From a virus, in the IMG/VR virus record IMGVR_UViG_3300034374_001920, positions 18,078-82,077 of that record: a DNA stretch of 64,000 bases; one strand, given 5' to 3'. The notes under the pieces are model-generated. The model ran no database searches, had not been told where the DNA came from, and saw only the letters and a list, made by a program, of their open reading frames with translations. A program made the translations under genes and the position numbers. Shown here in pieces: positions 36,728 to 45,612 of the stretch (position 1 is the stretch's first letter; each line of letters begins with the position of its first letter).

Positions 36728-36919
36728 ATGGAAATAAACCCAATAGAACCAGCGTCTATGCCAATGAAGTCATGGTGGAACGAGGTACAGACACAAAAGG
36801 TTCAAAAGAAATTGGTAGAGGGTGGTACTGCAATGCAATACACCATCTATACATATAACCGATATGGACAACTGATAGAGTCTGAGGTGAGGGTTCAACA
36901 ACTTGATATGAGGGCATAG
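36728..36919 (+). CDS. Small protein upstream of uvsY
   Basis: The frame gives 63 residues from ATG 36728, but that codon starts only 3 nt after the -10 box and would lie upstream of the expected transcription start. ATG 36830 (29 residues, MQYTIYTYNRYGQLIESEVR) has a GAGGG ribosome site at good distance and may be the start used from this promoter; the longer form would need readthrough from the late promoter. Unknown function; the uvsY ATG follows the stop without a gap. Confidence 0.5.
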   Translation: MEINPIEPASMPMKSWWNEVQTQKVQKKLVEGGTAMQYTIYTYNRYGQLIESEVRVQQLDMRA

Positions 36920-37366
36920 ATGCTAGACCTTGATAATATTTTGAAAGAGTGGGCAGAAGACTGTAAGATCCCCCAACACCAACTAGATGAAACATCCCGT
37001 AACACACCTAGTCTACACGCAAAGTACTTGCAGTACCTATCTTTGACTAAATTGAACCTGAAGAGGGCAGAACACTCTCAGAAGGATCTACTCAAAGACA
37101 AGTGGTTGTACTACAACGGTAAGATGGATGAGGAAACTCTTCAGTCTAAGAACTGGCATCCGGACCCCTTTGACGGATTGAAGATTATGAAAGGTGACAT
37201 GAACTATTACTATGACTCCGATCCTGAGATTCAGAAGTCCGAAGAAAAAATCGTTTACCTTAAAACGATTATAGATACTCTGGTCGAGATAGTCGATAGT
37301 CTGAAGTGGAGACACCAGACCGTGAAGAACATTATTGAGTGGAGAAAGTTCGATGCCGGAGGTTAA
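36920..37366 (+). CDS. uvsY: Recombination mediator UvsY
   Basis: A 148-residue protein with the UvsY layout: acidic N-terminal helix (DNILKEWAEDCKI), the DETSRNTPSLHAKYL segment and a LKWRHQTVKNIIEWRKF end. UvsY loads the UvsX recombinase on gp32-covered single-stranded DNA. T4 UvsY is 137 aa. It is adjacent to uvsW as in marine relatives. Confidence 0.92.
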   Translation: MLDLDNILKEWAEDCKIPQHQLDETSRNTPSLHAKYLQYLSLTKLNLKRAEHSQKDLLKDKWLYYNGKMDEETLQSKNWHPDPFDGLKIMKGDMNYYYDSDPEIQKSEEKIVYLKTIIDTLVEIVDSLKWRHQTVKNIIEWRKFDAGG

Positions 37367-37368
37367 TC

Positions 37369-37518
37369 GTGGCGAAGAATTCTAACGTCATTACCAAGAA
37401 GGTTATTAATGACGTACACCGCAAGGGTACGTCTATTGGTAATGGTAAAGTCAAGCGCAGTTCCATGAACAAGGATAAGAAACGTTCCTTCAAGAAGTAT
37501 CGCGGTCAAGGACGATAG
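37369..37518 (+). CDS. 49-aa basic protein between uvsY and uvsW
   Basis: GTG 37369 preceded by GGAGG gives a 49-residue protein with 17 K/R residues and no acidic cluster (KKVINDVHRKGTSIGNGK; KDKKRSFKKYRGQGR). It lies between uvsY (2-nt gap) and uvsW (3-nt gap). Small basic proteins in this place recur in T4-like phages. Nucleic-acid binding is likely from composition; function unknown. Confidence 0.65.
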   Translation: MAKNSNVITKKVINDVHRKGTSIGNGKVKRSSMNKDKKRSFKKYRGQGR

Positions 37519-37521
37519 TTC

Positions 37522-39000
37522 ATGGAAAGTACCATTCGTATTCGGATGTTAGATCATTCGAGAATGGCGGTTGAGTCTAACCCCGCACAACAACAGGAAC
37601 TAAGAGATTACTTCTCTTTCTTCGTTCCGGGCTATCGGTTCATGCCTGCATTTAAACGCAAGGTGTGGGACGGTAAGGTGCGTCTATATAATCAAGTAAA
37701 ACGAGAGATACATGTTGGTCTGTATCACCAACTCCGCAAATTTTGTGCAGACCGCATGTACCCTCTCCAGATCGTAGAGAATAAAAAATACGGCATTCCC
37801 AATGCCAAGAATAAGATTGATCATCAAGGACTAGTCAAGTTTCTTGGGTCATTACAAACCCCGTTCGAGCCCCGTGACTATCAGTACGATGCGATAACAC
37901 ACGCCATCGAAAACAAGCGGGCCATTCTTCTATCCCCCACAGGTTCGGGTAAGTCGTTCATCATCTATAATACGATGAGGTGGTTCCTTGACAATCACGA
38001 AGGCAAGGTTCTTATTGTTGTACCAACAACGTCTCTGGTAGAACAGATGCATCAGGACTTTGCGGACTATGGTTATGAGTCAGATTTGATTCATAAAATA
38101 TACAGTGGTAAAGATAAAGAAACAAATAAACGTATTATCATCTCAACATGGCAGTCTATCTACAAGTTGGGTTCAGAATGGTTCGAACAGTTTCCTTGTA
38201 TATTCGGAGATGAAGTCCATTTATTCAAGGCAAAATCCTTATCCACTCTCATGGACAAGTGCAGAAATGCGGAGTATCGTTTTGGGACAACAGGTACACT
38301 GGATGGTACTGAGACTAATAAGTTGGTACTAGAAGGATTGTTTGGTCCGGTCTTCAAGGTCACCACTACAGTACAGTTACAGGAAGACAACACACTTGCA
38401 GACCTAGACATCAAGGTCATACTCATGCGTTATCACAACGATGAGTGCCATAAGATGAAGGGTAAAACCTATCAGGAAGAAATTGAATATATAGTAACGA
38501 ACGAGAAAAGAAATAAGTTCATCACGAAGTTGTCCCTTGATCAAGAGGGGAACACTCTGGTACTATTTCAATTCGTTGAAAAACATGGAAAGGTTTTGTA
38601 TGACCTTATCCGTGACTCTGCCGACGAGAACCGAAAAGTATTCTATGTGTCCGGTGAAGTGGCAGCCAATGACCGTGAACAGATCCGTGGGATCGTCGAG
38701 AAACAGAAAGATGCAATCATCGTGGCAAGCCTTGGAACTTTTTCTACTGGGATTAATATTCGGAATCTGCATAATATTGTATTCGCTTCTCCAAGTAAAT
38801 CTCAGATTAAGGTTCTTCAATCTATCGGAAGAGGGTTACGAAAAAGTGACAATGGGGTTGCTACTAAGCTTTATGATCTATCAGATGATCTACATTGTAG
38901 AGGCTACAAGAACTTTACTCTAAAACATTCCGCCGAAAGAATAAAGATATATACTAGAGAAGGGTTTAAATACAAAGTGTACCCGATTAGTTTGAGATGA
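37522..39000 (+). CDS. uvsW: UvsW helicase
   Basis: A 492-residue SF2 helicase. Walker A is in LLSPTGSGKSFI (~137), motif II in FGDEVHLFKA (~229), motif III in FGTTGTLDGTE, and motif VI in QSIGRGLRKSD. The N-terminal ~90 residues form the small DNA-binding domain typical of UvsW. It unwinds branched DNA and R-loops, switching origin use to recombination-dependent replication. The next gene overlaps by 4 nt. Confidence 0.94.
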   Translation: MESTIRIRMLDHSRMAVESNPAQQQELRDYFSFFVPGYRFMPAFKRKVWDGKVRLYNQVKREIHVGLYHQLRKFCADRMYPLQIVENKKYGIPNAKNKIDHQGLVKFLGSLQTPFEPRDYQYDAITHAIENKRAILLSPTGSGKSFIIYNTMRWFLDNHEGKVLIVVPTTSLVEQMHQDFADYGYESDLIHKIYSGKDKETNKRIIISTWQSIYKLGSEWFEQFPCIFGDEVHLFKAKSLSTLMDKCRNAEYRFGTTGTLDGTETNKLVLEGLFGPVFKVTTTVQLQEDNTLADLDIKVILMRYHNDECHKMKGKTYQEEIEYIVTNEKRNKFITKLSLDQEGNTLVLFQFVEKHGKVLYDLIRDSADENRKVFYVSGEVAANDREQIRGIVEKQKDAIIVASLGTFSTGINIRNLHNIVFASPSKSQIKVLQSIGRGLRKSDNGVATKLYDLSDDLHCRGYKNFTLKHSAERIKIYTREGFKYKVYPISLR

Positions 39001-39374
39001 GAACAATGATAAGACAAGTAAAGTTGGTTTCTGGAGAGGAACTTGTTTGCGAGGTACTTCATGATTCGGTGGATGAACAGTCCGACGAAATTATAATTCG
39101 TCACGCCTTAAAAATCGTGTCTAAAATTCATAATGGTTACAAGTATTACACCTTCAAACCATTCATGGTTTTTTCCGATACTAAGGACTCTCTGACTATG
39201 TTGCGAGACGGTGCGATCATCTCGTACACAATTCCTCATGATACCCTTATCGCGGAATACAGAGAAGCCTTGTCTCAGATTAACGACGAGGTAGAAGAGG
39301 ATCTTTCGATGCCGAAGTTTTCGGGAGACTCAGACTCTAATGTTGTCGCATTCAAAAAACCTACCCATCACTAG
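38997..39374 (+). CDS. Conserved small protein downstream of uvsW
   Basis: A 125-residue protein. The start (RQVKLVSGEELVCEVL) has the look of an Sm/LSm-like strand pair; the C-terminal third is acidic and ends in DSDSNVVAFKKPTHH. No membrane segment. It overlaps uvsW by ATGA. The LSm resemblance is weak and only suggests an RNA-binding option. Confidence 0.6.
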   Translation: MRTMIRQVKLVSGEELVCEVLHDSVDEQSDEIIIRHALKIVSKIHNGYKYYTFKPFMVFSDTKDSLTMLRDGAIISYTIPHDTLIAEYREALSQINDEVEEDLSMPKFSGDSDSNVVAFKKPTHH

Positions 39375-39425
39375 GGTATATTCCCCCCGCACTTAGTGGC
39401 TTTAGTTTAACATGAGATACGTGAT

Positions 39426-39890
39426 TTGTCAAGAAGAATTATCAGAAATTTTATAAAAGAGGAAGACCTACCCGAAGTACTCGACTTCGCAAACTCTCTC
39501 CCTTACTATAGAGATCGTGATCTGCCTGGCGAAGCGGGTGAGGCGGTGCGTCAAGGTGTTTTTAAGTTTACGGGAAAGCGGACAGAAAGCGTCCATACAA
39601 TATGTGACATAGGAACGGACATATATAACGCAACGGGATTAAGACCAACACGTCTCTACTTCCACTGGCATGATGCGGATCCTGAGTGGACACCGAAAAT
39701 CCACGCAGACCTGTCAATGAGTGGAGTGATCTACCTTATAGGTGGTGAAGGATGTGGTACGGAAATCGATGGTGTGGTTGAAGAGTTCGAAGTTGGAAAG
39801 TTGGTTATGTACGATGGCAGAACCCCACATAGACCTCAAGGGTTTCCCGTCGATAGGTTGGTAATTACATTTTTTATAGGTGAAGAATAA
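39426..39890 (+). CDS. 2OG-Fe(II) oxygenase (prolyl-hydroxylase type)
   Basis: A 154-residue protein with a full 2OG dioxygenase motif: HADLSMSGVIYLIGG carries HxD, and RTPHRPQGFPVDRLVITFF carries the distal His and the Arg that binds 2-oxoglutarate. Start is TTG 39426 because no in-frame ATG or GTG exists before the conserved region. It overlaps the next gene by one base. A substrate is not evident; related phage enzymes are thought to hydroxylate proteins. Confidence 0.75.
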   Translation: MSRRIIRNFIKEEDLPEVLDFANSLPYYRDRDLPGEAGEAVRQGVFKFTGKRTESVHTICDIGTDIYNATGLRPTRLYFHWHDADPEWTPKIHADLSMSGVIYLIGGEGCGTEIDGVVEEFEVGKLVMYDGRTPHRPQGFPVDRLVITFFIGEE

Positions 39891-40333
39891 TGACAGTTGG
39901 ATTTACTGCATCGACATTTGATCTCTTACATGCGGGTCACGTCTCCATGTTGAGAGAGGCGAAGGAACAGTGTGACTACTTGATCTGTGGTCTACAGGTT
40001 GATCCCTCTTTGGATAGACCTGAGAAGAACAAACCCGTTCAGACCTTGGTCGAGAGGTACACGCAACTGGCGGGTATCAAGTACGTCGATGAGATCATTC
40101 CCTACCAGACCGAAGAAGACCTTGAAGACATTCTTAAGATGGTCAACATCGATCTCCGCATCATAGGATCGGAGTACAAAGACAAGACCTTCACAGGAAG
40201 AGCCACGTGCGCCGCGCGAGGGATTGAAATCTATTTTAACAAGAGGGACCATAGGTTCTCCACTAGTGACTTAAGAAGAAGAGTCAGTGCGAGCGAATAT
40301 GGTCTTGACAACCCACCCCTTGATGTAATATAA
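39890..40333 (+). CDS. Glycerol-3-phosphate-type cytidylyltransferase
   Basis: A 147-residue enzyme of the TagD-like nucleotidyltransferase family. TASTFDLLHAGHVSML contains the HxGH nucleotide-binding motif, and a R-x-S-T-S-D-L segment (HRFSTSDLRRRV) matches the second conserved site (usually RTxGISTT). It should transfer CMP to a small phosphorylated alcohol or sugar, e.g. giving CDP-glycerol. It adds to the envelope-sugar genes of this phage. Its 3' end carries the promoter of gene 55. Confidence 0.75.
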   Translation: MTVGFTASTFDLLHAGHVSMLREAKEQCDYLICGLQVDPSLDRPEKNKPVQTLVERYTQLAGIKYVDEIIPYQTEEDLEDILKMVNIDLRIIGSEYKDKTFTGRATCAARGIEIYFNKRDHRFSTSDLRRRVSASEYGLDNPPLDVI

Positions 40334-40334
40334 T
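40305..40334 (+). promoter_or_regulatory. sigma70-type promoter for gene 55
   Basis: TTGACA (40305-40310), 18-nt spacer, TATAAT (40329-40334), inside the end of the cytidylyltransferase gene. Gene 55 starts 26 nt later with an AGGAG site. Confidence 0.8.
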
Positions 40335-40360
40335 ACGTTAAATTGAATTAGGAGTATTTA

Positions 40361-40963
40361 ATGGCAACCGCAAAAGTGAAACCCAAGGAAAGACCGCATT
40401 ACGTGAACAACAAAGAGTTCTCTGCGGCAGTAGTCGAGTACTGTAAGGAGGTTGGAGTATGTAGGGAGAAGGGAGAAAAAGTTCCAATCGTTCCCAACTA
40501 CATCGCTTCTTGTTTCCTGAAGATTGCGGAGGGGTTGTCACATAAGTCTAACTTCGTCCGTTACACCTATCGGGAAGAGATGGTTATGGACGCTGTGGAG
40601 AACTGTCTCAAGGCGATTGAGAACTACAACATTGAGACCGCAACTCGTACAGGTAACCCGAACGCATTCGCATACTTCACACAGATTTCTTGGTATGCGT
40701 TTCTTCGTCGTATTGCACGTGAGAAGAAACAACAGGACATCAAACTAAAGTACATCTCCGAAGCGGGTGTCGAACAGTTCCTTGATCAACAGGAAGGTGA
40801 CCCCGAATGGCAACACGTTGTACCTTTTATCGATGTGTTGCGTAATCGAATCGACGCCGTGAAGGAGTCGGATGCGGAGTTCAAAGAGTACGTTGAAGAA
40901 GAGAAGAAACGTAAGAGACGTACTGTCAAGGTCGATTCAGACCTGTCGGATTTCCTTGTATAA
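40361..40963 (+). CDS. 55: Late sigma factor gp55
   Basis: A 200-residue sigma-like protein. The segment NCLKAIENYNIETATRTGNPNAFAYFTQISWYAFLRRI is region 2-like (recognition of the late -10 TATAAATA), and the C-terminus (VKVDSDLSDFLV) carries the hydrophobic/acidic sliding-clamp-binding tail typical of gp55. It directs late transcription from the TATAAATA sites listed here, with gp45 as activator. Confidence 0.9.
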   Translation: MATAKVKPKERPHYVNNKEFSAAVVEYCKEVGVCREKGEKVPIVPNYIASCFLKIAEGLSHKSNFVRYTYREEMVMDAVENCLKAIENYNIETATRTGNPNAFAYFTQISWYAFLRRIAREKKQQDIKLKYISEAGVEQFLDQQEGDPEWQHVVPFIDVLRNRIDAVKESDAEFKEYVEEEKKRKRRTVKVDSDLSDFLV

Positions 40964-40968
40964 AACAC

Positions 40969-40997
40969 TTGACATCCTTTGCATATTCTGGTAATAT
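40969..40997 (+). promoter_or_regulatory. sigma70-type promoter
   Basis: TTGACA (40969-40974), 17-nt spacer, TAATAT (40992-40997), after gene 55 and 9 nt before the small gene at 41007, which leads into gene 47. Confidence 0.7.
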
Positions 40998-41006
40998 AGG
41001 TTAATT

Positions 41007-41126
41007 ATGTGGACATATGAATGTAGCGCAGGGACATACAGAGAAGAGTCCCTGCACAAATTACTGTGGATAATTTTTAAACATCGTCTTCATCATCTAG
41101 TGGAAGACGGGAGGTTCTCTGATTAG
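41007..41126 (+). CDS. 39-aa protein upstream of gene 47
   Basis: ATG 41007 to TAG 41126: a 39-residue peptide (MWTYECSAGTYREESLHKLL ...) rich in H, W and aromatic residues, with no signal peptide. Its stop codon overlaps the GTG of gene 47 by one base (TAGTG), so it is likely a coupling leader. The start is only a few bases after the expected transcription start. Function unknown. Confidence 0.55.
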   Translation: MWTYECSAGTYREESLHKLLWIIFKHRLHHLVEDGRFSD

Positions 41127-42184
41127 TGAAGGTTGCCATCTTAAACGATACCCATGCGGGTATTCGTAACTCATCTGATATTTTTATGTCGTACCAAGAA
41201 CGCTTCTACTCAGAAGTGTTCTTTCCATATCTGCTAGAAAATGACATCAAACAGATCCTACACCTTGGAGACTACTACGATAACCGTAAGACAGTCAACT
41301 TCAAGGCGTTGAACCATAACCGCAAAATCTTTCTAGAGAAATTGCGGGAGTATGGTATCACTATGGATATCATTCCGGGCAACCATGACACCTACTACAA
41401 GAACACCAACGATCTGAATTCGTTGAAAGAGTTGTTGGGTCACTACATGAATGAAGTCAACGTTATCATGGAACCTACCGTGGTTAAATACGACACTTTA
41501 GATGTCGCATTAATCCCTTGGATTAACCCTGAGAATGAGGAAGCAACACTCAAGTTTCTTTCGAAGTGCAAGGCGCCTGTCGTAGGTGCACACCTAGAAC
41601 TGGTCGGGTTCGATATGCAACGTGGTATGCCCTGTCACGATGGTATGTCACCTAAACACTTCGAGAACTTTGAGATGGTGTTGTCTGGTCACTTCCATGC
41701 AAAATCGTCACAGGGAAATGTTCACTATCTGGGTTCTCAGATGGAGTTCTTTTGGAACGATTGCAATGACAAGAAGTACTTCCACATTCTTGATACTGAA
41801 ACAAGAGAACTTACTCCGGTACACAATCCTATCACCATCTACGAGAAGGTGTATTACGATGCCGACAAGATGCGTAAGTTCCAAGACCTACGATATCTTG
41901 ATAATAAATTCGTTAAGTTGATCGTAGTGAAGAAGGGCGACACCTATGATTTCGAACGGTTCGTAGACCGCATCCAGAATCAGAAGATACACGAACTCAA
42001 GATCGTTGAGGACTTCAAAGAGTTCATTGGTGAGAATGTGGGTGACCACAACATCACTATTGACGATACCGAAACTTTGGTGTATAATTATATCGACAAC
42101 GTGCAGACCGATCTGGACAAGTCGAGAATCAAAAGAGAGATATCTGTGTTGATGACAGAGGCACAATCAATGGAGGTAGTATAG
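41126..42184 (+). CDS. 47: SbcD/Mre11-like nuclease subunit gp47
   Basis: A 352-residue metallophosphoesterase. Motifs: NDTHAGIRN, HLGDYYDNRK, IIPGNHDTYY and SGHFHAKS provide the metal-binding Asp, His and Asn residues. With gp46 it forms the recombination nuclease that resects DNA ends and degrades host DNA. GTG start, overlapping the 39-aa gene; stop overlaps the next small gene by one base. Confidence 0.94.
   Translation: MKVAILNDTHAGIRNSSDIFMSYQERFYSEVFFPYLLENDIKQILHLGDYYDNRKTVNFKALNHNRKIFLEKLREYGITMDIIPGNHDTYYKNTNDLNSLKELLGHYMNEVNVIMEPTVVKYDTLDVALIPWINPENEEATLKFLSKCKAPVVGAHLELVGFDMQRGMPCHDGMSPKHFENFEMVLSGHFHAKSSQGNVHYLGSQMEFFWNDCNDKKYFHILDTETRELTPVHNPITIYEKVYYDADKMRKFQDLRYLDNKFVKLIVVKKGDTYDFERFVDRIQNQKIHELKIVEDFKEFIGENVGDHNITIDDTETLVYNYIDNVQTDLDKSRIKREISVLMTEAQSMEVV
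42060..42088 (+). promoter_or_regulatory. Possible internal sigma70-type promoter in gene 47
   Basis: TTGACG (42060-42065), 17-nt spacer, TATAAT (42083-42088), near the 3' end of gene 47. One mismatch in -35; it would serve the 49-aa gene and gene 46. Chance occurrence inside coding DNA is possible. Confidence 0.5.
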
Positions 42185-42333
42185 TGGGTAAGGGATCCAA
42201 ACCAAGACCTATCAAAGATCGGAAACAGTTCAATGATAACTGGGACCGCATATTCAAAGGACAGACGCAACAACCCAAAGGCGTCGATCAAGAAAAACTC
42301 AAAGAACAGGCGCAAGATCCAAAAAACGGTTGA
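42184..42333 (+). CDS. 49-aa small protein between genes 47 and 46
   Basis: GTG 42184 gives 49 residues (GKGSKPRPIKDRKQFNDNWD ...), basic at the start and polar throughout. The opening resembles small conserved proteins in the 47-46 gap of marine T4-like phages. It overlaps the gene 47 stop by one base, and its own TGA overlaps the -35 box of the gene 46 promoter. Function unknown. Confidence 0.65.
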   Translation: MGKGSKPRPIKDRKQFNDNWDRIFKGQTQQPKGVDQEKLKEQAQDPKNG

Positions 42334-42358
42334 CAAGACCTGTTTGGGATAGTATAAT
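42330..42358 (+). promoter_or_regulatory. sigma70-type promoter for gene 46, perfect consensus
   Basis: TTGACA (42330-42335), 17-nt spacer, TATAAT (42353-42358). The gene 46 ATG begins at 42365, seven bases after the box, where +1 is expected. Confidence 0.85.
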
Positions 42359-42364
42359 TGACCT

Positions 42365-44089
42365 ATGATTAAATTCGAAAAGATCCGGTGGAAAAATTTC
42401 CTTTCCACTGGGAATAACTTTACGGAAATAGATTTCCAATCTACCCCTACCACTCTAGTGGTGGGTCACAACGGCGCGGGTAAGTCAACACTACTCGACG
42501 CTCTCAGTTTTGGATTGTTCGGTAAACCACACCGTAAGATATCCAAGCCTCAACTTATCAATTCCATCAACGGAAAGGGTACACTAGTTGAGGTCTTTTT
42601 CTCAGTCGGCTCTGTTAGGTATAAGGTACTCCGTGGTATCAAACCCAACAAGTTTGAGATATGGTGCAACGATAACATGTTGAACCAGAGTTCTCACGCC
42701 AAGGAATACCAACAGATCCTTGAGACGAATATCCTTAAACTGAACCACAAGTCGTTCCACCAGATCGTTGTACTGGGTTCGTCTTCGTTCGTACCGTTTA
42801 TGCAACTTCCGGCAAACTCTCGTAGAGATGTAATCGAAGACCTACTTGACATCAACATGTTCTCCAAGATGAACACAATTCTGAAAGAGAAGATGTCTAT
42901 ACTCAAGGAAAACATCCGTGAGAATGGACACGCCATTGAGATGGTCAAGACTAAGATCAACGCACAGAAGAAGTATCTGCGAGATTTGTCGGCGCTAAAC
43001 ACCGCACACCGTAAGGAGAAAGAAGAATCAATCTCAACCCTTCTTAAGGAGATTAGTGAACTCCAAGACTTTAACGATAAGAACATGCAAGATGCAATGG
43101 ATCGTTCTATGTCAGTGGCTTCCAAATTGCAGAAGGTTCAGACATCACGTGAGAAGTTACTTGAGTATCAATCAACGTTCAAGTCTCAGATCAAGTCCGT
43201 AGTGAAGGAGGCGAAGTTCTTTGAAGACAACTCTGTCTGTCCTACGTGTGATCAAGATATTGCGGATGATCTGCGTGAGACTAAAAAGAATGATGCGAAC
43301 AAACGTGCAAAGGATCTCAGTGAGGCGATGGGTAAGTCTGACTCTCAGATGAAAGAGTTTGATGATCAACTCGTTGAACTGCAAAAGGAGTTGGAGTCTG
43401 CCCGTGTACTACAGAATGAGGTTAACAATAACAACCAGACCATCACCAGACTCAACCAACAGATAGAACGCATCCGTGCAGAGATCGATAACTTGGGAGA
43501 TAACACTGGTGACCTCAAGGATGCAAACGATGAACTCCAAACTCTGAACAAGGACTTAGAGTCAAAACAAGATGAGAAGTATCGTATGCACGAGGACTAC
43601 TCGTATCAACAGATCAACGCTGAACTTCTTAAGGATACGGGGATCAAAACCAAGATCATCAAACAGTACCTTCCGGTCATTAACCAACTGACCAACCAGT
43701 ACTTACAAATCTTAGACTTCTTTGTTCACTTCGATCTGGACGAGAGTTTCAACGAGACTATCCGTTCGCGTTTTCGTGACAGTTTCTCTTATGACTCTTT
43801 CTCTGAGGGGGAGAAACAACGTATAGACTTGTCCCTACTATTTACGTGGAGACAAGTGGCGAAGATGAAAAACAGTGTTGCGACTAACCTACTCATCCTT
43901 GACGAGACTTTCGATTCTTCTTTGGACGATGATGGTGTAGACAACCTAATGAAGATCATACACACTCTGGGTGAAGAGACCAACGTGTTTGTTATCTCAC
44001 ACAAGGCGGAACTGGAAGACGCTGCGTTTCAACGCAGGATTGAATTCGTCAAAGAGAAGAACTTCAGTAAGATGAAAGAAGCCGCATGA
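42365..44089 (+). CDS. 46: SbcC/Rad50-like nuclease subunit gp46
   Basis: A 574-residue SMC-type ATPase. Walker A is VGHNGAGKS (~35-42), the zinc-hook CPTC is at ~292-295 between two coiled-coil arms, the ABC signature is FSEGEKQRI (~480), and Walker B is LLILDETFDSS (~512), followed by VISHK. It partners gp47. There is no ribosome site, since the promoter lies directly upstream, which suggests a leaderless mRNA. It overlaps the next gene by 4 nt. Confidence 0.94.
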   Translation: MIKFEKIRWKNFLSTGNNFTEIDFQSTPTTLVVGHNGAGKSTLLDALSFGLFGKPHRKISKPQLINSINGKGTLVEVFFSVGSVRYKVLRGIKPNKFEIWCNDNMLNQSSHAKEYQQILETNILKLNHKSFHQIVVLGSSSFVPFMQLPANSRRDVIEDLLDINMFSKMNTILKEKMSILKENIRENGHAIEMVKTKINAQKKYLRDLSALNTAHRKEKEESISTLLKEISELQDFNDKNMQDAMDRSMSVASKLQKVQTSREKLLEYQSTFKSQIKSVVKEAKFFEDNSVCPTCDQDIADDLRETKKNDANKRAKDLSEAMGKSDSQMKEFDDQLVELQKELESARVLQNEVNNNNQTITRLNQQIERIRAEIDNLGDNTGDLKDANDELQTLNKDLESKQDEKYRMHEDYSYQQINAELLKDTGIKTKIIKQYLPVINQLTNQYLQILDFFVHFDLDESFNETIRSRFRDSFSYDSFSEGEKQRIDLSLLFTWRQVAKMKNSVATNLLILDETFDSSLDDDGVDNLMKIIHTLGEETNVFVISHKAELEDAAFQRRIEFVKEKNFSKMKEAA

Positions 44090-44688
44090 GTGTTAACATA
44101 ATCGATGACTTCTATGATCCGGAAACTCTGAACGAGATTTCCAGTTACCTCAATGGGATCCTGTATTCAAAACAGGATGAAGTCCATCTGTTCTCGTGTA
44201 ACATGGTTTTATGGGATGATGGACTATACAGACACCAGAACGGTAGTGATCTTGAAGCGCCTCCTTTAGTACTCATTCACTACCCCCAAGCACATGGTGA
44301 AAGAGGTAAAATAATCCATGACCTCATAAAAGAAAAGACTAATGAAAGGGTCAAAGAGTTTGGGTTGAGGTGTCAAGACGTAACAGGTCCAATGTTTCAT
44401 ATCTGGACCCCACAGTCTTACATCAACTGGCATAACGACTTTAGGCCTGGGGTTGAATCAGAACAGAGACATGGGGCGGCAACAATTTATTTAAATCGTG
44501 AATGGGCCCTTGACAAAGGGGGTGAGTTTTTGTATAATGATGATGCAGCTGACTTGAATAACGTTAAACGTGTCACGCCCGCAGAAAATCGTGCAGTTGT
44601 ATTGGACGGTTGGGCGAGACACAAAACAACTCCGGTTGCACCGGAAAACATTAGGAAGTCATTACAAATTTGGTTAACCAAAATCTAA
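44086..44688 (+). CDS. 2OG-Fe(II) oxygenase-like protein
   Basis: A 200-residue protein. INWHNDFRPG holds HxD and VLDGWARHKTTPV the distal His, followed by ENIRKSLQIWL with the 2-oxoglutarate-binding Arg. YLNREWALDKGGEFLY is the typical core between them. It overlaps gene 46 by 4 nt and contains, near its end, the promoter of the clamp gene. Third of four 2OG oxygenase candidates; substrate unknown. Confidence 0.75.
   Translation: MSVNIIDDFYDPETLNEISSYLNGILYSKQDEVHLFSCNMVLWDDGLYRHQNGSDLEAPPLVLIHYPQAHGERGKIIHDLIKEKTNERVKEFGLRCQDVTGPMFHIWTPQSYINWHNDFRPGVESEQRHGAATIYLNREWALDKGGEFLYNDDAADLNNVKRVTPAENRAVVLDGWARHKTTPVAPENIRKSLQIWLTKI
44510..44538 (+). promoter_or_regulatory. sigma70-type promoter inside the oxygenase gene
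   Basis: TTGACA (44510-44515), 17-nt spacer, TATAAT (44533-44538), 162 nt before the clamp ATG. Perfect consensus within coding sequence; it probably gives separate clamp expression. Confidence 0.7.
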
Positions 44689-44700
44689 GCGGAGTATATA

Positions 44701-45378
44701 ATGGAACTAACTGATCGTACTATGCAAGTACTTAAAAATTATGCAAACATCAACCCGAACATTGTGATCAGTGCGGGTAAACAATTGAAGACTGTTTCTA
44801 TTGCAAGGAACGTCTTCTCTAAGACTACCCTTGAGGAAGAGTTTCCCCAAGAGTTTGGTATCTACGATTTGAATGAGTTTCTTGGTGTTCTCTCTCTGGT
44901 AGAGAAACCCAACATCAAGTTCGAGAAGGATTACCTTGTCGTGGGCGATCACACTGGTCGTTCTCGTATCAAGTATTTTCTTTCCGATCCGGATCTATTG
45001 ACTACTCCTTCCAAGGACATCATTATGCCCGAAGCGGAAGTTAAGTTTTCACTAGATAATGACACGTTGAATCGAATCAAACGTGCTGCTGCGACATTGG
45101 GTCACAATGAGATTTCTATCACACCACAGAGTGGTTCAGTACAAATCTCTGTTGTTGATTCTAAGGACGCAACCTCGAATGCGTTTTCGATTGACGTGGA
45201 AGGTTCGTATCAAGAAGGAGTTGATTTCAACTTTATTCTGAATGTGAACAACCTCAAGATTGTTAGTGAGGACTATGATGTCAGTATCTCTTCGAAACTG
45301 ATCTCACGGTTCGCATCAAAACAGTCAGAGATTGAGTACTATATTGCACTTGAAAAATCATCTAACTACGGAGCTTAA
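44701..45378 (+). CDS. 45: Sliding clamp gp45
   Basis: A 225-residue protein matching T4 gp45 in length (228 aa) and in its opening (ELTDRTMQVLKNYANINPNIVI). It forms a trimeric ring that tethers polymerase gp43 and activates late transcription with gp55. A GGAGTATATA ribosome site lies before ATG 44701. Confidence 0.92.
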   Translation: MELTDRTMQVLKNYANINPNIVISAGKQLKTVSIARNVFSKTTLEEEFPQEFGIYDLNEFLGVLSLVEKPNIKFEKDYLVVGDHTGRSRIKYFLSDPDLLTTPSKDIIMPEAEVKFSLDNDTLNRIKRAAATLGHNEISITPQSGSVQISVVDSKDATSNAFSIDVEGSYQEGVDFNFILNVNNLKIVSEDYDVSISSKLISRFASKQSEIEYYIALEKSSNYGA

Positions 45379-45381
45379 AAG

Positions 45382-45606
45382 ATGGCAAAGACAGAGACCG
45401 CCGCACCGGCACAAGACCACTCTCAGGTCTATGAATTGAGTAATCGGGTCGCACGATCCACTATCGCAGTGATTGATACTGTGGTTCAACGTGGGGGTTT
45501 TAAGGGTGAAGAACTCTCAACCATTGGTCAGTTGCGTGACCAAGCGGTTCAGGTTATTCAACTTGCAGAGGCGTTTCAGTCAGAAGAGACTGGTGAAACG
45601 AAGTAA
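45382..45606 (+). CDS. Small conserved protein downstream of the clamp
   Basis: A 74-residue, mainly helical protein (YELSNRVARSTIAVIDTVVQ; QLRDQAVQVIQLAEAFQ), without membrane segments. It follows gene 45 by 3 nt and precedes tRNA-Arg. Similar short proteins occur at this place in marine T4-like phages. Function unknown. Confidence 0.65.
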   Translation: MAKTETAAPAQDHSQVYELSNRVARSTIAVIDTVVQRGGFKGEELSTIGQLRDQAVQVIQLAEAFQSEETGETK

Positions 45607-45612
45607 CCCTCT